Shown piece by piece: positions 17,866 to 25,903 of a stretch of DNA of 64,000 nucleotides. The position numbers and the translations under genes were made by a program. Under the pieces are notes generated by a model that was not told the origin of the DNA, did no database searches, and saw only the letters and a list, made by a program, of their open reading frames with translations. Numbering within the stretch: position 1 is the first letter of the stretch; each line of letters begins with the position of its first letter. This DNA is from Pseudonocardia sp. HH130629-09 (GTDB taxonomy: Bacteria > Actinomycetota > Actinomycetes > Mycobacteriales > Pseudonocardiaceae), in the NCBI RefSeq assembly GCF_001294645.1, contig NZ_CP011868.1:806001-870000 (forward strand), read 5' to 3'.

Positions 17866-18513
17866 ATGGGTTTCTGGGAGTATCTCGCCACCAACTGGGG
17901 GGAGCTGCTGGGGTACACCCTCGAGCACGCCGCCCTCGTCGTGGTGGGGCTGGCACTCGCGGTGGCGGTCGGCGTGCCGCTCGCCGTCGCCACGTACCGC
18001 ACCGACCTCGGCCGCGCCGCCGCCGTCAACGGGTCGTCGCTGATCATGACGGTGCCGTCCTACGCGCTGTTCGGCCTGCTGATCCCGCTGCTCGGGCTCG
18101 GGTGGGGACCCGCGGTCGTCGCGCTCATGCTCTACGGCCTGCTCCCGGTGGTCCGCAACGCCATCGTCGGGCTCCGCGGGGTCGACCCGTCGGTCATCGA
18201 GTCCGCGCGCGGCGTCGGGATGGACCGCACCCGGCTGCTGCTGGGCGTCGAGCTTCCGCTGGCGTGGCCGGTGGTGCTCGCCGGGGTCCGGGTGGCCGCG
18301 CAGCTGCTGCTCGGCATCGCCGCGATCTCCGCGGCCGTCAACGGGCCCGGGCTGGGCAACCTGATCCTGTCCGGCCTGTCCAGCGCGGGCACCCCGTTCG
18401 CGATCTACCTGACCGTCCAGGGCATCGCCGGGATCGTCGTGCTGGCGGTCCTGTTCGACGCCACGATCGCCCTGCTCACCCGCCTGACCACCTCGAGGGG
18501 GATCCGTGCCTGA
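17866..18513 (+). CDS. Betaine/choline-type ABC transporter permease (OpuCB/ProW-like)
   Basis: 215 residues with about five to six helices and the permease EAA region 'SARGVGMDRTRLLLGVELPL'. It starts 'MGFWEYLATNWGELLGYTLEH', a start typical of OpuCB-like proteins; an ATG 9 nt upstream is an alternative. First of four genes encoding a quaternary-amine importer for glycine betaine, carnitine or choline, used as osmoprotectants or carbon sources. Its stop overlaps the start of the ATPase gene by 8 bp. Confidence 0.9.
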   Translation: MGFWEYLATNWGELLGYTLEHAALVVVGLALAVAVGVPLAVATYRTDLGRAAAVNGSSLIMTVPSYALFGLLIPLLGLGWGPAVVALMLYGLLPVVRNAIVGLRGVDPSVIESARGVGMDRTRLLLGVELPLAWPVVLAGVRVAAQLLLGIAAISAAVNGPGLGNLILSGLSSAGTPFAIYLTVQGIAGIVVLAVLFDATIALLTRLTTSRGIRA

Positions 18514-19654
18514 GCCGATGATCCGGCTGGAACAGCTCACCAAGCGCTACCCGGGGCAGGAGCGGCCCGCCGTCGACCGCCTCGACCTGGAGGTGCCACG
18601 GGGCGAGTTCGTCGTGTTCCTCGGCCCGTCGGGCTGCGGCAAGACGACCACGATGAAGCTGATCAACCGGCTGATCGAGCCGACGTCGGGCCGGATCCTG
18701 CTCGACGGCGAGGACGTCACCTCCGCGGACCCGGACCAGCTGCGTCGCCGGATCGGCTACGCCATCCAGCAGACCGGTCTGTTCCCGCACCGCACCGTCG
18801 CCGAGAACGTCGCGACCGTGCCGACGCTGCTCGGCTGGGACCGCCGCCGCACGGCCGACCGTGTCGACGAGCTGCTCACCCTGGTCGGACTCGCCCCGGA
18901 GGAGTTCCGCGGCCGGTTCCCCAAGCAGCTCTCCGGCGGGCAGCAGCAGCGCGTGGGCGTGGCCCGCGCGCTCGGCGCGGGCCCCGAGGTGATGCTGATG
19001 GACGAGCCGTTCGGCGCGATCGACCCACTCACCCGCGAGACCCTGCAGAACGAACTGCTGCGGATCCAGGCCGAGCTGGGCACGACGATCGTGTTCGTCA
19101 CCCACGACATCGACGAGGCCGTCAAGATGGGCGACCGGATCGCGGTGTTCAACGCCGGCTCCGGGGTGGAACAGTTCGACACCCCGGAACGGCTGCTCAC
19201 CGAGCCCGCCAGCGACTTCGTCGCCGACTTCGTCGGGGCCGGGGCCACCATCAAGCGGCTCACCCTCACCCGGGTCGCCGACGTCGACCTCGCCGACTGG
19301 CCCACGATCGGGCACGACGCCACCCGCGACGAGCGCGTCGCCGCGCTGGGGGCGAGGGAGCGGGAGTTCGTGCTGCTGCTCGACGACGACCACCGCCCCC
19401 GGGGCTGGCTGCCGCGTGACGCCGCGGGCGACGTGCTCGACCACGGCCTGCCCGTCGTCACCCGGATCGGGACGCAGGACACCCTGCACACCGCGCTCGA
19501 CGCGATGCTCGCGGGGAACGCGAACGCCGTCGCCGTCGTCGACGGGGACGGAGTGCACCGCGGCGTGCTCGACCTCGACACGATCCTGGCGACCGTGCAC
19601 CGGCCCACCGCTGCGGCCCCGGCCGGCGAGGACACCCGGAGCGCCGCCCGATGA
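18506..19654 (+). CDS. Betaine/choline-type ABC transporter ATP-binding protein (OpuCA/ProV-like)
   Basis: 382 residues. Walker A 'GPSGCGKTTTMKL' lies near residue 40, followed by the Q-loop 'IQQTGLFPH', signature 'LSGGQQQRVGVARAL' and Walker B 'VMLMDEPFGAID'. After residue ~260 a C-terminal region with a CBS-like 'TLHTALDAMLAGNANAVAVV' follows, as in ionic-strength-responsive OpuA/OpuC ATPases. It overlaps both flanking permease genes by a few bases, so the operon is tightly coupled. Confidence 0.92.
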   Translation: MPEPMIRLEQLTKRYPGQERPAVDRLDLEVPRGEFVVFLGPSGCGKTTTMKLINRLIEPTSGRILLDGEDVTSADPDQLRRRIGYAIQQTGLFPHRTVAENVATVPTLLGWDRRRTADRVDELLTLVGLAPEEFRGRFPKQLSGGQQQRVGVARALGAGPEVMLMDEPFGAIDPLTRETLQNELLRIQAELGTTIVFVTHDIDEAVKMGDRIAVFNAGSGVEQFDTPERLLTEPASDFVADFVGAGATIKRLTLTRVADVDLADWPTIGHDATRDERVAALGAREREFVLLLDDDHRPRGWLPRDAAGDVLDHGLPVVTRIGTQDTLHTALDAMLAGNANAVAVVDGDGVHRGVLDLDTILATVHRPTAAAPAGEDTRSAAR

Positions 19655-20445
19655 CCGTCGCGGCCACCGGTCCGGGCGCGGCCGCCGGGGCGCCGGCGGA
19701 CGGGACGACCCGCCCGGCCCGGCGGTGGGCGACGCTGCTCGCCCGGCCGCTGCTGGTCGTCGCCGCGCTGACGATCCTGTACCTGGTGGTGTCCTCCCGC
19801 GAGCTCGACTCGATCGAGGCCCGCAGCCTCGACGCCGCCTACATCGCGAGCCGCACCTGGCAGCACATCTGGCTGACCGCCGTCGTGTCGGTGCTGGTGC
19901 TCGTCATCGCCGTGCCGCTGGGGGTGCTGCTGACCCGGGAGGCGACCCGCCGCTTCGCCGGGCCGGTGCTGACCGTGGCCAACATCAGCCAGGCGATCCC
20001 GTCGATCGGCCTCATCGTGCTGTTCGCGGTGGCGTTCCTGGCCCTGCCGGTCACGGTGATCGCGGTGCTCGCGTTCGTGCTGCACGGGATCCTGCCGATC
20101 GTCCGGAACACCATCGCCGGGCTCGACCAGGTGGACCGCTCGGTGATCGAGGCCGCCCGCGGGATGGGGATGACCCGCCGCGGTGTGCTGTTCTCGGTCG
20201 AGCTGCCGCTGGCGGTGCCGGTCGTCCTGGCCGGGGTGCGGACGACGCTCACGATCACCACCGGCACCGTCGCGCTCGCGACGTTCGTCGGCGCCGGTGG
20301 GCTGGGCGACATCATCTCCAACGGCCTGGCCTCCAACCGCACCCTCGTCCTGGTCACCGGCAGCGTGCTGGTCGCGGCGCTCGCTCTGCTGATCGACTGG
20401 CTGGCGGGCCTCGCCGAGGACGTCCTGCACCCGAAGGGGCTCTGA
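19651..20445 (+). CDS. Betaine/choline-type ABC transporter permease (second)
   Basis: 264 residues. A longer N-terminal region precedes six predicted helices, with the EAA motif 'AARGMGMTRRGVLFSVELPL'. Its start overlaps the ATPase stop as ATGA. With the first permease it forms the heterodimeric membrane channel of a quaternary-amine importer. Confidence 0.9.
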   Translation: MTVAATGPGAAAGAPADGTTRPARRWATLLARPLLVVAALTILYLVVSSRELDSIEARSLDAAYIASRTWQHIWLTAVVSVLVLVIAVPLGVLLTREATRRFAGPVLTVANISQAIPSIGLIVLFAVAFLALPVTVIAVLAFVLHGILPIVRNTIAGLDQVDRSVIEAARGMGMTRRGVLFSVELPLAVPVVLAGVRTTLTITTGTVALATFVGAGGLGDIISNGLASNRTLVLVTGSVLVAALALLIDWLAGLAEDVLHPKGL

Positions 20446-20446
20446 G

Positions 20447-21433
20447 ATGACCACCCGTTTCCCCCGCCGGGCGCTGCCCGGCCTGCTCGCAGGCGTGGCG
20501 GCGCTCGTCTCGGGCTGCGGCGCCGCCGGCGCGGTCGCCGGTCCGTCGCCGCAGCAGCTGCGCGGCGGGACCCTGGCCCGCGACGTCGACCTGTCCGGCG
20601 CCGAGCTCGCGGTCGGGTCGAAGGAGTTCACCGAGCAGCGGGTGCTGGGCGCGATCACCCTGCTCGCGCTCCAGGCCTGCGGTGCCCGCACCGTCGACCG
20701 GACCGGTCTGTCCGGCTCCACGATCGTCCGTGCCGCCCTGGAGCAGGGCGACGTCGACGTCTACTGGGAGTACGCCGGCACCGGCTGGACACTGTTCCTG
20801 GGCAACGACACGACCGTCCCCGGCGAGCGGGCGCTGTTCGACGCCGTCGCCGGGCAGGACCGGGAGCGCAACGACGTCGCCTGGCTCGGCCCCGCCCGCT
20901 TCGGCAACCAGTACGCCGTCGCCCGCCGCAGCGACGTCGACGGCCCGCTCGCGCAGGTGCGGACGCTGTCGGACCTGGGCCCCTACTTCGCCGCCGACGA
21001 GTCCCGGGCGACGTTCTGCGGGGCCGCGGAGTTCCTCGACCGCGAGTTCGCCGACATGCAGGCCGCCTACGGCATCACGTTCCCGCCGTCGCAGACCTAC
21101 CAGAACGACTTCGCGCTGAACTTCGTCAACGTCGCCCGGTCCAGCCCGTGCGAGCTCGCCGAGGTGTTCACCACCGACGCGCGGGTCCGGTCGCTCGACC
21201 TCACCGTGCTCGTCGACGACCGGAACTTCTTCACCACCCAGCTGGCCGCGCTGACCTGTCGGGCGGAGACCGTGCAGCGCCACCCGCAGCTGCGGATCCT
21301 GGCCGCGACCCTGGGGGAGCTCCTGACCGTCGACACGATGATCGAGCTGAACGGGTTGGTGGACCTGGAGGGCCGCAGCGCCACCGCGGTCGCGCAGCTG
21401 TTCCTGGCCCGCAACGGCCTCATCGGCGCCTGA
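20447..21433 (+). CDS. Betaine/choline-type substrate-binding lipoprotein
   Basis: 328 residues starting 1 nt after the permease stop. A lipoprotein signal is clear: basic start, hydrophobic core and lipobox 'LVSGC'. The mature protein has 'VGSKEFTEQRVLGAITLLAL' and 'DVDVYWEYAGTGWT', diagnostic of the OpuAC/OsmF quaternary-amine-binding family. Aromatic residues such as Trp765-type cage positions cannot be assigned without a structure. It is the last gene and is followed by a strong terminator. Confidence 0.92.
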   Translation: MTTRFPRRALPGLLAGVAALVSGCGAAGAVAGPSPQQLRGGTLARDVDLSGAELAVGSKEFTEQRVLGAITLLALQACGARTVDRTGLSGSTIVRAALEQGDVDVYWEYAGTGWTLFLGNDTTVPGERALFDAVAGQDRERNDVAWLGPARFGNQYAVARRSDVDGPLAQVRTLSDLGPYFAADESRATFCGAAEFLDREFADMQAAYGITFPPSQTYQNDFALNFVNVARSSPCELAEVFTTDARVRSLDLTVLVDDRNFFTTQLAALTCRAETVQRHPQLRILAATLGELLTVDTMIELNGLVDLEGRSATAVAQLFLARNGLIGA

Positions 21434-21445
21434 CCGGCGACGCAC

Positions 21446-21482
21446 GACGGCCCGGTCCGCACGGGGTGCGGACCGGGCCGTC
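21446..21482. terminator. Bidirectional stem-loop terminator
   Basis: A perfect 17-bp stem (21446-21462 with 21466-21482) with a 3-nt loop lies between the convergent ends of the betaine importer and mihF. Confidence 0.8.
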
Positions 21483-21500
21483 ACGGGGCGCCGGGGAAGG

Positions 21501-21812
21501 TCAGCCGACCTTCTCGATCAGCGCGGCGCGCTGACGGTCGCCGAGGCCGGCGGCCCGACGCGACACGTCGATGCCGGCCTCCTCCATCACCTTGGAGACC
21601 TTCGCCGGGCCCCAGCCCGGGACGCTCTTCAGCAGATCGGCGACCTTGGTCTTGCCGACGATCTGGTCGGTCTTCGCGCGACCCAGCACAGCGGGGATGG
21701 TCTCCTCGCCGCTGGCGATCTTGTCGCGGAGCTCCTTGCGGGCGGTACGGGCCGCAGCCGCCTTCTTGAGCGCCTCGGCGCGCTGCTCCGGGGTCAGGGT
21801 GGGCAGAGCCAT
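21501..21812 (-). CDS. mihF: Actinobacterial integration host factor mIHF
   Basis: 103 residues from the ATG at 21812 ('MALPTLTPEQRAEALKKA'), with AGAGGAG about 9 nt upstream. An ATG 24 nt earlier would place the ribosome site inside the gene, so it is rejected. The basic N-terminal helix and the helix-two-turn-helix core ('LLKSVPGWGPAKVSKVMEEA') are typical of mIHF, an essential nucleoid DNA-binding protein in actinobacteria. Length matches the family (about 105). It is usually a single-copy housekeeping gene. Confidence 0.95.
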   Translation of the reverse strand: MALPTLTPEQRAEALKKAAAARTARKELRDKIASGEETIPAVLGRAKTDQIVGKTKVADLLKSVPGWGPAKVSKVMEEAGIDVSRRAAGLGDRQRAALIEKVG

Positions 21813-22059
21813 CGCTGACAACTCCTCTCGGTTCACGCACCCCGCTCACCGGGGTGGACTGCTATCTCCGATCGCGGTACAGACTGGCAGAGACATCGCC
21901 ACGACCTGCGGGAACCCCCTCTTCAGGGCGTGTCGGGCCTGGTGGCGCCCTTCCGTGGCGCTGTTCACCGCACCCGGGCGACCGCCCGTCGCACATTCGA
22001 CGAGTGGGGCTGTTGCCGCAGGTCAGCGGGATGAAGCAGCGGAAGCGGTGACGGCGGGC

Positions 22060-22491
22060 TCACCCCTCGAGCACGGAGCGCAGTCCCGCGAGATCCCAGA
22101 GGGTCCGGACCTCGTCGATCCGGCCCTGCCGGACCCGCACCAGCTGCACCGCCAGCACCTCCGCCGCGCGCCCGGTGGCGGCGAGCCCGGGCAGCAGCCA
22201 CGGCAGCTCCCGGTCGTGGGTGAAGCCGACGCGGACCTCGTCGACGACCCGGCGGACGTCGACGGTGCGGGACAACCGGGTCCGGGTCAGCCCGGACGGC
22301 CGGGCACCGGCGACGGCGGCCAGGTGCGCGGCGACCGCGTCCCGGCCGTGACCCCCGGCGCCGGTGGGCAGCTCGGTCCAGCTCACGTCGGTGGCGAGCG
22401 CGGCCGTCGCCGGGCCGGGGTCGCCGGTGTCGTAGAGCGCGTCGGCCGCAGTGTCCCAGAGCCGTGCGATGTCGCGCATCAGGACCTGCAT
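22060..22491 (-). CDS. NTF2-like/SnoaL-like domain protein
   Basis: 143 residues from the ATG at 22491; a GTG at 22539 would start right beside a terminator hairpin and is less likely. The sequence 'ARLWDTAADALYDTGDPGPA' followed by 'GRDAVAAHLAAV' and a C-terminal 'VRQGRIDEVRTLWDLAGL' is that of the small cone-shaped NTF2/SnoaL fold. Members include cyclases, isomerases and ligand-binding proteins; no catalytic function can be given. No ribosome site was seen, so the start is uncertain. Confidence 0.65.
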   Translation of the reverse strand: MQVLMRDIARLWDTAADALYDTGDPGPATAALATDVSWTELPTGAGGHGRDAVAAHLAAVAGARPSGLTRTRLSRTVDVRRVVDEVRVGFTHDRELPWLLPGLAATGRAAEVLAVQLVRVRQGRIDEVRTLWDLAGLRSVLEG

Positions 22492-22543
22492 CGCCGGGGT
22501 CACCCGGTCACGGTGCCACGCCGTGACCCGCCCGTGCACGCGA

Positions 22544-22572
22544 CGACGCCCGGGGGAGTGCCCCGGGCGTCG
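22544..22572 (-). terminator. Stem-loop terminator after ndh
   Basis: A 12-bp perfect stem (22544-22555 with 22561-22572) and a 5-nt loop lie about 20 nt beyond the stop of the NADH dehydrogenase gene on the minus strand. Confidence 0.7.
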
Positions 22573-22592
22573 GTCGTGGTGCGTGGCCGCGA

Positions 22593-24023
22593 TCAGGCCG
22601 TGGCGGCCGGGTGCTCCCCGGGCACGGGCGGTGTGCCGGGCGAGACGCGCGGGTCCAGCTCGGCGCGCTCATCGGCCTTCCCGCCCAGCGGCTTCTCCGG
22701 GTCGACCGCCTTGTCGTACGAGGCGGTGACACTGATCAGCCGGTGTCCGCGGAAGCGGGCGTAACGCAGCGACCGCAGCCAGTTGTAGAGGGTGCCGAAG
22801 CGGTTGCCCCAGCCGATCAGGAACATCACGTGCACGTAGCACCAGATGAAGTACCCGAGCCAGCCGGTGAGCTTGATGCCTCGGACGTCCGCGACGGCCT
22901 CGCGGGCGCCGATGGTGGCCAACGAGCCCTTGTCGAAGTACTTGAACGGGGCCGGCGTGGTGTCGTCGCCCTTCGCCCGCGCCTTGATCAGCTTGCCGAC
23001 GTAGGTGCCCTGCTGTATCGCGACCTGCGCGACGCCGGGCAGCCGGTCGATGGTGGAGACCATGTCGCCGATCGCGAACACGTCGCGGCGGTCCGGCAGG
23101 CTGCAGTCCGGGTCGACGGTGAGCCGGCCCGCGCGGTCGACCTCACCGCCGGAGGCCTTCGCCAGCAGCTCACCCAGCGGCGACGCCTGGACGCCCGCGG
23201 CCCACACCTTGGTGCGGGCGGTGATGCGCTCCTCGCCGTTCGGGCCCTTCACCGTGATCGACTCGGCGTCCATCCCGGTCGCCATGGTGTTCAGGCGGAC
23301 CTCGACGCCCTTCTTCTCCAGCGTCTTGCGCGTGTAGTCCTGCAGCTTCTTCGCGAACGGCGGGAGCACCGCCGGCGCCGCGTCGAGCAGGATGATCCGC
23401 GCGGAACGGGTGTCGATCGACCGGTACTCGCGGGGCAGCACGTACTGCGCCAGCTCGGCCAGCTGACCGGCGAGCTCGACGCCGGTGGGGCCCGCGCCGA
23501 CGACCACGAAGGTCATCCACGCCTGCTTCTCCTCCTCGGTCGTCGCGACCTCGGCGAGCTCGTAGGCACCCAGGATGCGCGAGCGCAGCAGCCGGGCGTC
23601 CTCGATCGACTTCATGCCGGGGGCGTGCTCGGCCCACTCCGGGTGCCCGAAGTAGGCGTGCGTGGCGCCCGCGGCGACGACGAGGGTGTCGTAGGGCAGC
23701 GTGATCCGCTGTCCGTCCGGCGCGGCCGCGTGCACGACCTTGGCGTCGAGATCGATGTCGCCGACCTCGGCGAGCAGGGTGCGCACGTTGCTCTGCTTCT
23801 TCAGCACCCGGCGCAGCGCCGGGGCGATCAGGCCGGGGGACAGGATGCCCGTCGCCACCTGGTAGAGCAGCGGCTGGAACAGGTGGTGGTTCGTGCGGTC
23901 GACGATGGTCACGTCGACATCGGCGCCCTTGAGCGCCTTGGCGGCCTGCACACCGCCGAACCCTCCGCCGACGATCACGACCTTGTGCCGGCCCTGCCGC
24001 TCGTCGTGCTCTGCCGTGCTCAC
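22593..24023 (-). CDS. ndh: Type II NADH dehydrogenase (NDH-2)
   Basis: 476 residues from a GTG at 24023, with AAGGGG about 10 nt upstream. Two Rossmann motifs are present: 'VVIVGGGFGGVQAAKAL' for FAD and 'VVVGAGPTGVELAGQLAEL' for NADH. The FAD-proximal 'DVFAIGDMVS' and the C-terminal membrane-associating stretch ('GWLGYFIWCYVHVMFLIGW') are typical of NDH-2. It oxidises NADH and reduces menaquinone without pumping protons. It is divergent from asnB with about 260 bp between, where the promoters should lie; I recognised no operator there. Confidence 0.92.
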   Translation of the reverse strand: MSTAEHDERQGRHKVVIVGGGFGGVQAAKALKGADVDVTIVDRTNHHLFQPLLYQVATGILSPGLIAPALRRVLKKQSNVRTLLAEVGDIDLDAKVVHAAAPDGQRITLPYDTLVVAAGATHAYFGHPEWAEHAPGMKSIEDARLLRSRILGAYELAEVATTEEEKQAWMTFVVVGAGPTGVELAGQLAELAQYVLPREYRSIDTRSARIILLDAAPAVLPPFAKKLQDYTRKTLEKKGVEVRLNTMATGMDAESITVKGPNGEERITARTKVWAAGVQASPLGELLAKASGGEVDRAGRLTVDPDCSLPDRRDVFAIGDMVSTIDRLPGVAQVAIQQGTYVGKLIKARAKGDDTTPAPFKYFDKGSLATIGAREAVADVRGIKLTGWLGYFIWCYVHVMFLIGWGNRFGTLYNWLRSLRYARFRGHRLISVTASYDKAVDPEKPLGGKADERAELDPRVSPGTPPVPGEHPAATA

Positions 24024-24282
24024 CTGAGTCCGCCCCTTGTCGGTCGGTCCTGGCGCGGCGTCACCGCGCACCTGCTCGATGGCCGGTGTCGGTCCCCGCC
24101 TCCGGACCCGGAGTCCTGGTGTCGGCGGTGGACGGCGGCCGTCCTGGCCGGTCTCCGACCGTACGAACCCTCGGCCGCCGGGGCAATTCGGATCGCTCCG
24201 GAAACGCCTTTCAGAGTCCGAACTCACACGGTGGGGGAACGGAAGCCGGATGCGGGCTCGCCGACCGTGCGACGATGGAGCC

Positions 24283-25896
24283 ATGTGCGGGATCGTGGCT
24301 GCGTTCGGTGGACCCACGGCATGGCCGGGCGGTGAGCCCGCCGACCCCGAGAAGTACGAGCGGATGCTCGCCAGGGTGGCGCACCGCGGACCCGACGACA
24401 CCGGCGTGCAGGTCGTCGGGAACACCTGGCTCGGCCACCAGCGCCTGTCGATCATGGACGTGAGCGGCGGGCACCAGCCGATGTCCGACGCCGCGGGGAC
24501 CGCGTGGATCGTGGGCAACGGCGAGATCTACAACCACGAGCGCATCGCCAAGGCGTTCCCGGACGGCACGGTGCGCACCAAGTCCGACACAGAGGCCGCG
24601 CTGCACGCGGTGATGTGGGACGGGCAGGCCGCGGTCGCCTCGCTGAACGGAATGTTCGCCGTCGCGATGGGCCGCACCGACGGCCCCGGGCTCGTCGCCC
24701 GGGACCCGTTCGGGGTCAAGCCGCTGTACTGGGTGCCCCCGGCGGAGACCGGCGGCGGAGACGTCCCGTACACCGCGCCGGACCCGTCGGCGACGGTGCT
24801 GTTCGCCAGCGAGCTCCGTGCGTTCGACTCCGAGGACCGCCCGTACGTGCGCTCGTTCCCGCCCGGCTGCCTGTGGAGCCCGTCGTCGGGGCTGGTGCGG
24901 TTCGCCGACGCCGTGCCGGTCGAGGTCCGCCCGGCCCGCCGCGCGATCCGCCCCGGCTGGGACGACGCCGACCTGTCCCGGGTGCGCGAGGCCGTGGTGT
25001 CCGCGGTGCGCCGCCGGATGATGTCCGACGTCGGCGTCGGGGTGTTCCTGTCCGGTGGCCTCGACTCGGCGCTGGTCGCGGCCATCGCCGCGCAGGAGGC
25101 ACGGGCCCGTGGCGAGCAGCTGCCCACCTTCGCCGTCGGGACCGCGGAGTCCGGAGACCTGATCGCGGCCCGCAAGGTCGCCGCGCACATCGGCTCGGAC
25201 CACCACGAGATCCTGGTGACGCCCGAGGACATCGCCGAGGCCCTCGACCACGCCGTCGAGGTCATCGAGCACTTCGACCCGGCCCTGGTCCGCAGCGCCG
25301 TGCCCAACCTGATCCTCGCCCGCGAGGCGGCGAAGAAGGTCAAGGTCGTGCTGACCGGGGAGGGCGCCGACGAGCTGTTCGCCGGCTACTCCTACGTCCA
25401 CGGTCCCGAGTACGCCGACCCGGACACCCTGCAGGCCGAGCTGGTCCGCTCGCTGGAGCAGCTGCACCACCTGAACCTGCAGCGCTGCGACCGGACCACC
25501 ATGTACTTCGGGCTGGAGGCCCGCGAGCCGTTCCTCGACTCCGGCCTGGTCCGCGCCGCGCTGGCGCTGCCGCCGGAGTGGAAGCAGCGCCCCGGCGGCC
25601 GGCCGGAGAAGGCGATCCTGCGCGAGGCGTTCGAGGGCTGGCTGCCCGAGGACCTGCTGTGGCGCGGCAAGGAGCAGTTCGGCGACGGCTCCGGCGCCGG
25701 CACCGTGCTGGCCGAGCTGGCCGCCGGCAAGGCCGCCGCCGCGGCGGCCGCCGGGCTGACCGACGAGGTGCCCGAGCACCCGTCCGACTCCTGGCCGCTG
25801 CGCAGCGAGGAGGAGATCCTCTACCACGGGATCTGGCGGTCCCACTTCGACGGGATCCGGCCGGACCACGTGCTCGGGGCCTTCGCGACGGCCTGA
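24283..25896 (+). CDS. asnB: Asparagine synthetase B (glutamine-hydrolysing)
   Basis: 537 residues. The start is fixed by the N-terminal nucleophile Cys2 in 'MCGIVAAFGG', the class II glutamine amidotransferase signature; a longer upstream frame is not credible. Glutaminase residues 'RGPDDTG' and 'GNGEIYNHE' follow. The synthetase half has the PP-loop 'FLSGGLDSALVAA' near residue 260 and 'VLTGEGADELFAGYSY'. It makes asparagine from aspartate, glutamine and ATP. It stands alone and ends 7 bp from the convergent siderophore operon without an obvious terminator. Confidence 0.93.
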   Translation: MCGIVAAFGGPTAWPGGEPADPEKYERMLARVAHRGPDDTGVQVVGNTWLGHQRLSIMDVSGGHQPMSDAAGTAWIVGNGEIYNHERIAKAFPDGTVRTKSDTEAALHAVMWDGQAAVASLNGMFAVAMGRTDGPGLVARDPFGVKPLYWVPPAETGGGDVPYTAPDPSATVLFASELRAFDSEDRPYVRSFPPGCLWSPSSGLVRFADAVPVEVRPARRAIRPGWDDADLSRVREAVVSAVRRRMMSDVGVGVFLSGGLDSALVAAIAAQEARARGEQLPTFAVGTAESGDLIAARKVAAHIGSDHHEILVTPEDIAEALDHAVEVIEHFDPALVRSAVPNLILAREAAKKVKVVLTGEGADELFAGYSYVHGPEYADPDTLQAELVRSLEQLHHLNLQRCDRTTMYFGLEAREPFLDSGLVRAALALPPEWKQRPGGRPEKAILREAFEGWLPEDLLWRGKEQFGDGSGAGTVLAELAAGKAAAAAAAGLTDEVPEHPSDSWPLRSEEEILYHGIWRSHFDGIRPDHVLGAFATA

Positions 25897-25903
25897 GCCC
25901 CGC